DNA of 64,000 nucleotides. Source: Methanobacteriota archaeon (GTDB lineage Archaea > Thermoplasmatota > Poseidoniia > MGIII > CG-Epi1). The translations under genes were made by a program, and so were the position numbers. A model generated the notes under the pieces. It saw only the letters and a program-made list of their open reading frames with translations, was not told the DNA's origin and ran no database searches. Positions 44,397 to 52,985 of this stretch are shown here, piece after piece (the first letter of the stretch is position 1; every line of letters begins with the position of its first letter). The stretch spans positions 1 through 64,000 of the forward strand of contig JAAZXP010000002.1 in NCBI GenBank assembly GCA_014240055.1, given 5' to 3'.

Positions 44397-44972
44397 TTGG
44401 CCACTGTCGAACAGGAATTATTATACGCCATTCGTGCTATTGAAGTTCTTCTGGAATCTGGCGTTGGTATTGCTGAAGCAATGAAGCATATTGCCGATGA
44501 AGATTATGGTGAGCTGAGCACAATTTTTAAACAAATATTTTCAGACACAGATGGAGGTCGGAACTTTAGTGATGCAATACGTACTCAAATGAGAAGTACT
44601 GATTCATCCGGTCTAAGAAAAGTTCTATCTACTTTGATTATGTCAATTGAAGAAGATACGAATGTTATTGACCGCTTAAGATCTATTGCAGACAAAGAAG
44701 CAAGAGAACGACGTGTAAGTTTAGATACATTCATTGAAGGATTGACTGCGACATCTGAACAGTTTCTAATTGTATCGATTCTAATTCCAATTATTGTAGT
44801 AATTGGGGCAGTTGTAAACGGAATAATAGAATCTGCAAAAGCTGCAGGCGGTGGATTTCTTGGTAATACACCTGAAATGCCAACTGTATGTGTACCAATT
44901 TTATTTGGTATAGCTAGTATAATTATTGTTGGAATGGTATTTCAAACTAAAGCAAGGGAGCCTGGAGTATGA
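44397..44972 (+). CDS. Type II secretion F-domain protein (TadB/TadC-like), first
   Basis: The 191 residues have a helical cytosolic domain (YAIRAIEVLLESGVGIAEAMKHIA, then a second helical half) typical of T2SF. Two membrane helices lie at about 122-142 and 165-185. Such proteins form the inner-membrane platform of type IV pilus, Tad and archaellum machines. The TTG start has a TATA-like box 28 bases upstream. It overlaps the second T2SF gene by four bases. Confidence 0.85.
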   Translation: MATVEQELLYAIRAIEVLLESGVGIAEAMKHIADEDYGELSTIFKQIFSDTDGGRNFSDAIRTQMRSTDSSGLRKVLSTLIMSIEEDTNVIDRLRSIADKEARERRVSLDTFIEGLTATSEQFLIVSILIPIIVVIGAVVNGIIESAKAAGGGFLGNTPEMPTVCVPILFGIASIIIVGMVFQTKAREPGV

Positions 44973-45733
44973 GCATACTAGACGATTTGTTCAGTGGAGA
45001 TGGAATGGGCGATATCTATGGCCTCATATGGATTGGATTAGGAATATGGGCTGCTGTTGGACTTTTCTTTTACATTCCTGCCAAAAGAAAATTAGACCGA
45101 ATTAATGAATTGGAAATGGTATGGCCTGATGTTCTAGCTGATTTAGCTGAAGAATTAAGAGCTGGAATGGGTGTAGAATCTGCATTAGATGCAATTTCAC
45201 GTTCGAGGAGCGATCGTATGGGTGTTATGCTTAAAGCTGCAGTTGAAAGAATGAGAGACGATGGTTTTGGAATGGCAATGAAAGACTTTGCTAAGAAAAC
45301 TGAATCTCCTATGATTTCAAGAATTGTTAGTATCCTGAATGTCGCATTAGGTTCATCTGGAAGCTTTGCTACTACTCTCGAAAATATATCTGAAGAATTC
45401 TGGGAAATATATATGCTACGTAAAGAAAGAATTACCAAAACACAAAGTACTGCAAACTTTATTCTATGGGGAGGATCAATTATCTGTCCTGTCCTCTTAG
45501 GAATAATTGTCGCAGTATTTGGAAGTGGAAAAGCTGGATCTATTACATTAGATGTAAAATTAGATGTATTGAACCAAGCTATGTTTTTCTACATGATGGT
45601 TTTAGGCGCTGGAGGTGTGTGGATGCAATCTGTAATTTTACAAACTACTAAAACGGCAATATGGAGAATGCCAATGTATATGTTCTTAGCAACAACTGTA
45701 CTTCTATTATCTCTAAAAATATCTATAGTATAA
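44969..45733 (+). CDS. Type II secretion F-domain protein (TadB/TadC-like), second
   Basis: The 254-residue T2SF protein has an N-terminal membrane helix (residues ~15-35). The canonical T2SF cytosolic domain follows (WPDVLADLAEELRAGMGVESALDAISRS, PMISRIVSILNVALGSSGSF), and three more helices lie near the C terminus. Two F-type platform proteins in tandem resemble the TadB-TadC pair. It is followed by the ATPase gene after two bases. Confidence 0.87.
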   Translation: MSILDDLFSGDGMGDIYGLIWIGLGIWAAVGLFFYIPAKRKLDRINELEMVWPDVLADLAEELRAGMGVESALDAISRSRSDRMGVMLKAAVERMRDDGFGMAMKDFAKKTESPMISRIVSILNVALGSSGSFATTLENISEEFWEIYMLRKERITKTQSTANFILWGGSIICPVLLGIIVAVFGSGKAGSITLDVKLDVLNQAMFFYMMVLGAGGVWMQSVILQTTKTAIWRMPMYMFLATTVLLLSLKISIV

Positions 45734-45735
45734 AC

Positions 45736-46968
45736 ATGGAACAAGGACGAATTATTGAAAAATATGATACCGCAAATATAGTCGAGAGACCTGGTTCTCA
45801 ACGGCCTCTTTATCAAGTTACAAAAGCAACCAGTTCTCCTCAATATGGAGCATTGAAACCTCTTTTGGACGACGATAATTTAGAAGAAATAATGTACAAT
45901 CATCCTGAAAGGGCAATTATGGTGGCTCATAGAAAGCACGGAATGTGCGTGACTAACGTTAAAATGACTGGAGATGAAGCTACAGCCATAATCAAAAGAG
46001 TGGCTAAATATGTTGGAAGAAATATAGGTCCTGGAAATTTATTATTAGATGGAAGATTACCTGATGGAAGTCGTGTAAATGCAACAATCCCGCCTGTTTC
46101 TCCAAATGGTCCAACAATGACCATTAGAAAACAAATGAGCGACCCGTTAACTGTAGTGGACTTGATGAAATTTGGAACAATGTCTCCTCGTTTAGCTTCA
46201 CTATTATGGATGTTTACGGATGGAATGGGAGCAGCACCCTCTAATATCCTAGTAGCTGGAGGAACTGGTTCTGGAAAAACTACAACTCTAAATGTTTTAG
46301 GATTATTTATCCCTGCTAAAGACAGATTAATTACAATTGAAGATGTTACTGAAGTTCAATTAAAACATGAACACCATGTACAACTTGAAACCTTCAACTC
46401 TACAAAACCTGAAGAGCCTGAAGTTAATATGGACTCATTATTGAAGAATACCTTGCGAATGAGGCCTGATCGCATTATTGTTGGTGAAGTTAGAGGGCCT
46501 GAAGCTAAAACTCTGTTTACTGCAATGAATACTGGTCACGAAGGTTGTTTTGGAACAGTACATGCTAATACTGCTCAAGAAACAGTTTCAAGATTAATTA
46601 ATCCACCTATGGAAGTTCCACCAATAATGATGAATGCCTTACATTTGATCATTATGCAAAGTCGTATTGCTGTAGGAGGAAAACAAATACGAACTATAAC
46701 TGAAGTTTCTGAATTAGCTGGACTAGAGGGCTCAAAGCCTAGATTGAATACGCTGTTCAAATGGAATGGTCAAACTAATAAATTAGAAGAAACTGGAGTT
46801 CCTAGTAAATTAAGAGAACGGATTTCTAAAGCTGCAGGAATTGCACCAAGGCAATTTGATGAGATGGCACAAAATAGACAGAAAATTCTTGAATCTTTAG
46901 TTCAAAGAGGCTACAACGATATTAAGCAAGTCAGTACTGTCGTTCAAAATTATTACGCTAAGATGTAA
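45736..46968 (+). CDS. CpaF/TadA-type secretion ATPase
   Basis: The 410-residue ATPase of the GspE/CpaF superfamily carries VAGGTGSGKTTTLN (Walker A near 175), the Asp-box glutamates in LITIEDVTEVQL, Walker B in MRPDRIIVGEVRGPEA and the His-box GHEGCFGTVHANTA. It powers assembly or secretion together with the two preceding T2SF proteins. The frame opens further upstream but that part overlaps the T2SF gene, so the ATG at 45736 is chosen. No pilin or prepilin peptidase gene follows. Confidence 0.93.
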   Translation: MEQGRIIEKYDTANIVERPGSQRPLYQVTKATSSPQYGALKPLLDDDNLEEIMYNHPERAIMVAHRKHGMCVTNVKMTGDEATAIIKRVAKYVGRNIGPGNLLLDGRLPDGSRVNATIPPVSPNGPTMTIRKQMSDPLTVVDLMKFGTMSPRLASLLWMFTDGMGAAPSNILVAGGTGSGKTTTLNVLGLFIPAKDRLITIEDVTEVQLKHEHHVQLETFNSTKPEEPEVNMDSLLKNTLRMRPDRIIVGEVRGPEAKTLFTAMNTGHEGCFGTVHANTAQETVSRLINPPMEVPPIMMNALHLIIMQSRIAVGGKQIRTITEVSELAGLEGSKPRLNTLFKWNGQTNKLEETGVPSKLRERISKAAGIAPRQFDEMAQNRQKILESLVQRGYNDIKQVSTVVQNYYAKM

Positions 46969-46972
46969 GCAT

Positions 46973-47950
46973 ATGGTAAGCACTTATTCTGAAGCTGGAG
47001 TAGATATCGATGCAAGTGAAAGAGCTACTGAAGCTCTCATTGCACAAATTAAAAGCGTTAACAGAAAGGGTGACGGTGAAGCCATAAAATTAGATAATGG
47101 ATTTGCAGGACTAGTCAAACTTGGAGATGGTGCATTGGCAATGTGTACAGATGGTGTTGGTAGCAAATTATTACTAGCTGAAGAAATGGATTCGATACAC
47201 ACAGTTGGAATAGATTGTGTTGCAATGAATACAAATGATCTAATTTGTGTTGGAGCTGAACCACTAAGTTTTGTAGATTATATCGCACTTGATAAGCCAG
47301 ATGAAAAATTGATGGCTAAAATTGGAATGGGGCTAGCTGAAGGCTGTAAACAGTCTAATTGTACCCTTTCAGGAGGAGAAACTGCAATTCTACCTGAATT
47401 AGTTCACGGTTTTGACATTGCAGGAACTTCTGTTGGTTATGTAAAACAAGACAAAATTATTGATGGAACTAAAATTTCTGAAGGTGATATCTTAATTGGA
47501 TTAAAATCAAGTGGACCTCATTCAAATGGGTATACTTTGATTCGTAAATTATTTGACGGGGATAAAGACATTGGAAAACAGCTTGTTGAACCTACTAGAA
47601 TTTATGTCAAAGAAGTAATGAACTTGATTAAACAAGTAGAAGTCCATGGAATTGCTCACATTACAGGAGGTGGATTAGACAATATTAATCGAATAAATGA
47701 CAATTTTCAATATTTAATCGATAATCCTTTACCTGTACCTTCTGTATTTGATTGGTTACAAGAAAAAGGAAGTATTGAAGACAAGGAAATGTATCGAACA
47801 TTCAATATGGGAATGGGGATGATAATTATTGTTAACAAAAATGATGCCGAGAAATCAGTATCAATTCTTGGAGAGCATGCGCAAATTATTGGTTCTGTTA
47901 GAAATGGAAAAGGTGTTGAACATAGCCAAGTAACAACTGATCTCGCTTAG
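46973..47950 (+). CDS. purM: Phosphoribosylformylglycinamidine cyclo-ligase PurM
   Basis: PurM closes the imidazole ring to give AIR in purine synthesis. The 325 residues contain STYSEAGVDIDASERATEAL, VGSKLLLAEE, DCVAMNTNDLICVGAEPLSF, SGGETAILPEL, SSGPHSNGYTLIR and HITGGGLDNINR, all family hallmarks. It follows the Tad-like ATPase by four bases, but no functional link is evident. It is convergent with acnA. Confidence 0.95.
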   Translation: MVSTYSEAGVDIDASERATEALIAQIKSVNRKGDGEAIKLDNGFAGLVKLGDGALAMCTDGVGSKLLLAEEMDSIHTVGIDCVAMNTNDLICVGAEPLSFVDYIALDKPDEKLMAKIGMGLAEGCKQSNCTLSGGETAILPELVHGFDIAGTSVGYVKQDKIIDGTKISEGDILIGLKSSGPHSNGYTLIRKLFDGDKDIGKQLVEPTRIYVKEVMNLIKQVEVHGIAHITGGGLDNINRINDNFQYLIDNPLPVPSVFDWLQEKGSIEDKEMYRTFNMGMGMIIIVNKNDAEKSVSILGEHAQIIGSVRNGKGVEHSQVTTDLA

Positions 47951-47961
47951 TTCAATACGGA

Positions 47962-50208
47962 TTAATTCTTGGATCTCAAGTAATTCAAGGCTGAGCCTGA
48001 TTTGAACCATTCTACTTGTAAATCATCCATACTGTGATTGCAAACAAAAGTGTCCATAGTTCCATCACTGTGTTTTGCTTCCACTATAACCTCAGAATTA
48101 GGACCTAGTTCATCAGTTCCCTTGATTGTTAATCTGTCATCTACTCTCAATAAATTCCAAGAAGATTCGTCTGCAAAAGTAAGAGGCAAAACTCCCTGTT
48201 TCTTCAAATTAGTCTCTGCAATACGAGCCATGCTTCTTGCAATTACTACTTTACAACCTAAAAATCTTGGAGACATCGCAGCGTGCTCTCTACTACTTCC
48301 TTCTCCGTAATTTACATCTGCAACTACAGCCCAACCTTGTCCATTCTCATAGTATTTTCGTGCAACCTTAGGCAGTTTACCTTTACTTCCATCAAGTTGA
48401 TTGATTGCTGTACCTTGCTCTTCTGTGAAAGAATTATGAGCTCCAATGTAACAATTATCTGAAATATTATCTAGATGACCTCTAAATTGTAACCAAATAC
48501 CTGCTGGAGAAATATGATCTGTAGTGCATTTACCTTTAACTTTAACAAGAAGAGGAATATCTGTCAAATCTTCTTTAGTTATTGCTTCAAAAGGTTCTAG
48601 TAACTGTAAACGGCGACTTGTTGGAGAAACATCAAGGTCAATATTACCTTCTAAGGGTGGAACAAAACCAACCAAACTAGATTCAAAACCGTTAGCCGGT
48701 AATTCAGAACCAGTAGGTGGTTTCAAAGAGAATTCCGTCCCATCAGCTGCAACCAATTTATCTTTTTGAGGATTGAAATCAAGGCTACCTGCAAGAGCCA
48801 TGGCCGTTACAATCTCTGGACTTGTGAGGAATGATAAGGTTTGGTGATTACCATCATTTCTCCCACTGAAATTACGATTGTAAGATGATACAATTGAATT
48901 TACATCTCCTTTGGAGACATCCTCGCGTTTCCATTGCCCTATACAAGGGCCGCAAGCATTTGCTAATACAGTTCCTCCAATATCATCAAGAAGTTGCATT
49001 TGACCGTCTCTACGAATTGTTTGGTCGATTGTATCTGAACCTGGTGTAACCATGAATTGAACTTTTGATTTTATTCCTGCTTCTTTGGCTTGTCTTGCAA
49101 CCGAAGCTGCCCTTTCCATGTCTTCATATGATGAATTTGTACAAGAGCCAATTAATGCAGCTTGAATGTCTGTAGGCCAGCCTTTATTCTTAGCTTCCTG
49201 ACCTAAATCTGAAACGGAACGTGCTAAATCGGGAGTGTGAGGACCAACAATCATTGGCTCTAGTTCTGAAAGATTAATCTCAATTATTCTATCATAGAAA
49301 TTTTCAGGATTTTCTAAAACTTCTGGATCGGCAACTAAAAGTGATGAATGCTCATTCGCTAATTCAGAAACTCCTGACCTACCTGTAGCGTCGAGATATC
49401 TTGCCATACTATCATCATATGGAAATAACGAAGTTGTCGCTCCAACCTCAGCCCCCATGTTGCAAATAGTTCCTTTACCAGTACAAGAAATCGAAGAGGC
49501 TCCAGGGCCAAAATATTCTACAATGTGGCTTGTTCCTCCCTTAACTGTCAATTCTTCACAAACTTTCAATATTACATCTTTAGGAGATGACCATCCTGAT
49601 AATTTACCTGTAAGATGAACTCCAATAACTCCAGGCCAACGAATCGTAAATGGCAAACCAGCCATAACTTCCATTGCATCAGCTCCACCGACACCGATTG
49701 CAACCATTCCCAAACCTCCTGCATTTGGTGTATGTGAATCAGTACCAATCATCAGGCCTCCTGGAAATGCATAATTTTCAAGAACTACTTGATGAATAAT
49801 TCCAGCTCCAGGTTCCCAAAATCCAGCTCCATACTTTGCAGATGCTGATTTCAAAAATGAAAATACTTCGGAACTTTCCTTGTTTGCATCTGCCAAATCA
49901 CTATCTCTACCTACTCTAGCTTGGATAAGATGATCACAGTGAACAGTAGAAGGAACAGCTACCTCTGAGCGACCTGTTAACGCAAACTGAAGAAGTGCCA
50001 TCTGTGCTGTTGCATCCTGCATAGCCACTCTATCTGGCTGAAGTTCAACATATGATTTACCACGTTTTGGTACTTTATCTAAATTTAATAAATGTCCGAA
50101 AAGAATTTTCTCAGATAAAGTTAATGATCTACCCAAATTCTGTCTAGCCAAATCATGCTTTTTTGACATTTCTGCATATAGGTTTTCTATTTGAGATAAA
50201 TCTAACAT
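47962..50208 (-). CDS. acnA: Aconitate hydratase
   Basis: Aconitase interconverts citrate and isocitrate with a 4Fe-4S cluster. The 748 residues include DHLIQARVG, GTDSHTPNAGGLGMVAIGVGG, the cluster cysteines in GSCTNSSYEDME and ACGPCIGQW, and a C-terminal swivel domain (GEGSSREHAAMSPRFLG). The length fits the mitochondrial-type enzyme rather than bacterial AcnA (about 890). The SUF system at the start of the window can supply its cluster. Confidence 0.95.
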   Translation of the reverse strand: MLDLSQIENLYAEMSKKHDLARQNLGRSLTLSEKILFGHLLNLDKVPKRGKSYVELQPDRVAMQDATAQMALLQFALTGRSEVAVPSTVHCDHLIQARVGRDSDLADANKESSEVFSFLKSASAKYGAGFWEPGAGIIHQVVLENYAFPGGLMIGTDSHTPNAGGLGMVAIGVGGADAMEVMAGLPFTIRWPGVIGVHLTGKLSGWSSPKDVILKVCEELTVKGGTSHIVEYFGPGASSISCTGKGTICNMGAEVGATTSLFPYDDSMARYLDATGRSGVSELANEHSSLLVADPEVLENPENFYDRIIEINLSELEPMIVGPHTPDLARSVSDLGQEAKNKGWPTDIQAALIGSCTNSSYEDMERAASVARQAKEAGIKSKVQFMVTPGSDTIDQTIRRDGQMQLLDDIGGTVLANACGPCIGQWKREDVSKGDVNSIVSSYNRNFSGRNDGNHQTLSFLTSPEIVTAMALAGSLDFNPQKDKLVAADGTEFSLKPPTGSELPANGFESSLVGFVPPLEGNIDLDVSPTSRRLQLLEPFEAITKEDLTDIPLLVKVKGKCTTDHISPAGIWLQFRGHLDNISDNCYIGAHNSFTEEQGTAINQLDGSKGKLPKVARKYYENGQGWAVVADVNYGEGSSREHAAMSPRFLGCKVVIARSMARIAETNLKKQGVLPLTFADESSWNLLRVDDRLTIKGTDELGPNSEVIVEAKHSDGTMDTFVCNHSMDDLQVEWFKSGSALNYLRSKN

Positions 50209-50233
50209 TATTTTCTTACCTAAGAACGATTAA

Positions 50234-50437
50234 TTATAGGTTTTCTTCATCATCTTCTATTACTACTGCCATCGCCCAAAAAACAACTGCTAAAACCCAA
50301 AAAAGAAATGAACATGGAAGGCGTAAAGAACGACCTGAAGCTGGAACAATATAATCCTCATTACCCCATAAAATCATTCCACCAGCAACTACACAAGTTA
50401 ATGCTAGAAAATAAGATAATACTTCACTAAAATCCAT
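50234..50437 (-). CDS. Small two-helix membrane protein coupled to the flavoprotein gene
   Basis: The 67 residues have two hydrophobic segments (about 5-22 and 41-60) and an acidic tail (EDDEENL). The ATG at 50437 overlaps the stop of the upstream gene by one base; upstream open frame belongs to that gene. Function unknown. Its coupling suggests it works at the membrane with the geranylgeranyl-reductase-like enzyme. Confidence 0.55.
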   Translation of the reverse strand: MDFSEVLSYFLALTCVVAGGMILWGNEDYIVPASGRSLRLPCSFLFWVLAVVFWAMAVVIEDDEENL

Positions 50438-51528
50438 TACCAAGAATCCCAAACTGTCTTTTTCGCCATTTCCATTGAGTAAAAGGTATTGTAGATAAGT
50501 GATTTTTTCCAACCACTTGGATTAATTTCTTCCCAATCTACTTCATCGCCTTCCTTAACTTTTCTCATTCCATATTCAAAAGCTTTATTCCCTAATAATG
50601 CAAAAATTCCTCTACGTGCAATATCTGCTTTTTTCCTTTCTCGAAATTGTTCTTTCCACAATTTGTCATAATCTAAAGAATTAGAAAGTGCTCTCTGAGC
50701 CAATACTCCTGATTCTACCGCATAATTCATTCCAAAGCCTCTCCACGGGTCTTGAAAACCTGCAGCTTCTCCTGTATAATACACTCCATCTTTTACTGCA
50801 GTTTTAGGAAAGTGAACTCCACCTTGTCCTCCCACAGTTCCAGTTGGTTTAGCGCCATCTATTATATTTTTCAGAACTGGCCTTTCCTCAACGGCTTTAT
50901 ACATCAATTTTTTTACTTGTTTAGCATAAGGTTTCGAACAACAATTCATGACTTTTATAGTATCTTTATCCATTGGAATTATGTATAGATACCAGCCTCG
51001 TGGCGAATACTTTTCATCATGCATATACAAAAATTGATCTCTAGGAAAATCTGAATTTTCATAATAGGCACCAAATGCAGCCATGTCTGTTCGATAAGAC
51101 CCTGAAGACATTATGTCTCCTGATTTTGGTTTAGGTCTAGATTTAAAATTAAATTCGACACCTAAATCTTTAGCCTCATCTGCTAAACCTCTTTCCAACG
51201 AATTTTCTCCACCTCGAAGTATTAGTGGTAAAGGTTCTTTGAGAGATATTGTAAAATCTCTTTTCTGTGTACAACAAACAAACTTTTTAGCATCCTTAAA
51301 TGTAAATTTAGGATTTAATCCCCATTTATTCAAATATGATGTTGCATCAGCCTCTGAAGAAGGTGTGTTGGGACTTTCTTTCAATAAAACTTGATAATTT
51401 GGATGGAATTGCATCCCTATATCCTCTCTAGCTTCATGAATTTCTACTTTTTCATCATTCTTTGCAAAATTAATAGCTGCAGCTAATCCTGAAAGGCCTC
51501 CACCTATTATTTTACGTTTATTTCCCAT
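50437..51528 (-). CDS. FAD-dependent oxidoreductase, geranylgeranyl-reductase-like
   Basis: About 363 residues, starting MGNKRKIIGGGLSGLAAA, a dinucleotide-binding loop (IGGGLSGLAAA) at the very N terminus. YYTGEAAGFQDPWRGFGMNYAVESG is the second FAD motif of the geranylgeranyl reductase/halogenase group. Archaeal relatives saturate the isoprenoid chains of lipids or quinones. An earlier ATG at 51561 would add 11 basic residues before the loop, so 51528 is preferred. The substrate is not determined. Confidence 0.8.
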   Translation of the reverse strand: MGNKRKIIGGGLSGLAAAINFAKNDEKVEIHEAREDIGMQFHPNYQVLLKESPNTPSSEADATSYLNKWGLNPKFTFKDAKKFVCCTQKRDFTISLKEPLPLILRGGENSLERGLADEAKDLGVEFNFKSRPKPKSGDIMSSGSYRTDMAAFGAYYENSDFPRDQFLYMHDEKYSPRGWYLYIIPMDKDTIKVMNCCSKPYAKQVKKLMYKAVEERPVLKNIIDGAKPTGTVGGQGGVHFPKTAVKDGVYYTGEAAGFQDPWRGFGMNYAVESGVLAQRALSNSLDYDKLWKEQFRERKKADIARRGIFALLGNKAFEYGMRKVKEGDEVDWEEINPSGWKKSLIYNTFYSMEMAKKTVWDSW

Positions 51529-51649
51529 GATTTTTCTCTTTATGGATATCTTAAATTTCAATCAGAAGTTTTTGAAGTTTCATGATGCTATACAATGTCA
51601 TCTAAGTGCAAATAGAATAGGTCTTAAAGTTCTATTGTTAAAATAATAT

Positions 51650-52474
51650 TTATTTTTTTGAAGCTGCTTCAACTACATTAGACATTAACATAACTACAGT
51701 CATAGGCCCTACACCACCAGGGACTGGCGTCAAAGCTCCAGCAACCTCTCTAACATCAAAAGAAGTGTCACCAACAAGACCTTGATCTGTACGATTTACT
51801 CCTACGTCTATTATGACTGCTCCAGACTTAACCATCTCTTTGGTAACTGTATTAGGGTAACCAACAGCTACAATCAAAATATCCGCTTCCTTACAAAATT
51901 TTTGGATATTAGGTGTTCGACTATGGCAAACCGTAACTGTTGCATCCATACCTTTCTGAAGTAGTAGTAGAGAAATCGGTTTTCCAACAATAGTACTACG
52001 GCCAACGACCACTACATTCTTTCCACTAGGATTATTGCCTGTACGAGATAATAACTCGATGATTCCTGCAGGAGTACATGGTTTCATTCCTGGATTTTCT
52101 TGTACTATTTTACCTAAATTAGTAGGATGAAAACCATCAACATCATTTTCAGGTTCTATCAAATCTAATACACTTTCAAATCCAGCTGGCAAAGGTAGCT
52201 GAACAATTATACCGTCTTCAGTTCTATTCAAATCCTTAACTAAATTTTCCAACTCTTTTTTAGATATATCTGACGAAAGATGATGGTGGGTTAGATTAAT
52301 TCCAATACGCTCAGCTGCATTAGATTTAGCACGAATATAAGAGGTAGAAGCAGGATCTTCACCGACCTGAACTACTGATAATTTAGGCGGTATTTTCATT
52401 TGTGCTACTCTAACTTGTAACTCATCCTCTATCTCTTTTGCAATTTTCTTTCCATCAATTAACTTAGCAGTCAA
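51650..52474 (-). CDS. folD: Bifunctional methylene-THF dehydrogenase/cyclohydrolase FolD
   Basis: FolD oxidises 5,10-methylene-tetrahydrofolate and hydrolyses the methenyl form. The 274 residues show YIRAKSNAAERIG with the catalytic lysine, QLPLPAGF, DVDGFHPTNLG, PCTPAGIIELL, the NADP loop VVGRSTIVGKPISLLLL, and PVPGGVGPMTV. It overlaps the RusA-like gene upstream by four bases. It may work with GcvP, whose pathway produces methylene-THF. Confidence 0.96.
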   Translation of the reverse strand: MTAKLIDGKKIAKEIEDELQVRVAQMKIPPKLSVVQVGEDPASTSYIRAKSNAAERIGINLTHHHLSSDISKKELENLVKDLNRTEDGIIVQLPLPAGFESVLDLIEPENDVDGFHPTNLGKIVQENPGMKPCTPAGIIELLSRTGNNPSGKNVVVVGRSTIVGKPISLLLLQKGMDATVTVCHSRTPNIQKFCKEADILIVAVGYPNTVTKEMVKSGAVIIDVGVNRTDQGLVGDTSFDVREVAGALTPVPGGVGPMTVVMLMSNVVEAASKK

Positions 52475-52908
52475 TGTAAATCCTCTAACTGATAAAGTTC
52501 AACTTCAATACGAGGCCCATCGCCTTGTGCTGCAATTCTCTTTCGGACTATTAATTCTGATATTTGACCATCATCATGATACAAGACTCCACTAAGGCCA
52601 TCCTTGATAGATTTAGCAATATTATCTGCATCTGGTCTCTTTGAATGGTACTCTTCTTTTCTTGGTTCTTTTACCCGCCATTTGCTCTTAGGACATGGAA
52701 AATATGCAAATATTTCAATTCCCAAAGGCCCCTCAAAAAGACCTTCAAGTCCAGCTTCAGTTCGAGCTTTCTGACCAATATAGGCAATATCTGCCTTGTA
52801 GACCTTACTGGGTTTTGGATCTGTAGCAACAACAAAATTACCCTTTCGATAAAATCTAGGTCGGCCTTGAGCAACGGGCTTTCCTGGCAATGTAAATTTA
52901 ATACGCAC
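52471..52908 (-). CDS. RusA-family Holliday-junction endonuclease
   Basis: The 145 residues match RusA: an N-terminal FTLPGKPVAQGRPRF and the catalytic-aspartate region RPDADNIAKSIKDGLSGVLYHDD, in which several Asp bind metal. RusA enzymes resolve Holliday junctions and are mostly phage- or prophage-derived. Here the gene is coupled to folD and has no phage neighbours. The start used is a GTG at 52908; a C-run lies just upstream (52921-52927 on the plus strand). Archaea normally use Hjc for this task. Confidence 0.85.
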   Translation of the reverse strand: MRIKFTLPGKPVAQGRPRFYRKGNFVVATDPKPSKVYKADIAYIGQKARTEAGLEGLFEGPLGIEIFAYFPCPKSKWRVKEPRKEEYHSKRPDADNIAKSIKDGLSGVLYHDDGQISELIVRKRIAAQGDGPRIEVELYQLEDLH

Positions 52909-52985
52909 ACCAACCCATACGGGGGGGACAAAAAACGTGTTCGTCCAACATATTATTTTAATTAGGTGCTCACAAGCAGGATATT

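Noticed and set aside
45466..45843. Small overlapping frames at the T2SF/CpaF junction
   Set aside because: They overlap two genuine genes and have Cys/Tyr/Asn-rich random-looking composition.
52921..52927. G-run upstream of the RusA-like gene as a possible frameshift
   Set aside because: It lies before the start codon and the family alignment is complete from the GTG onward.
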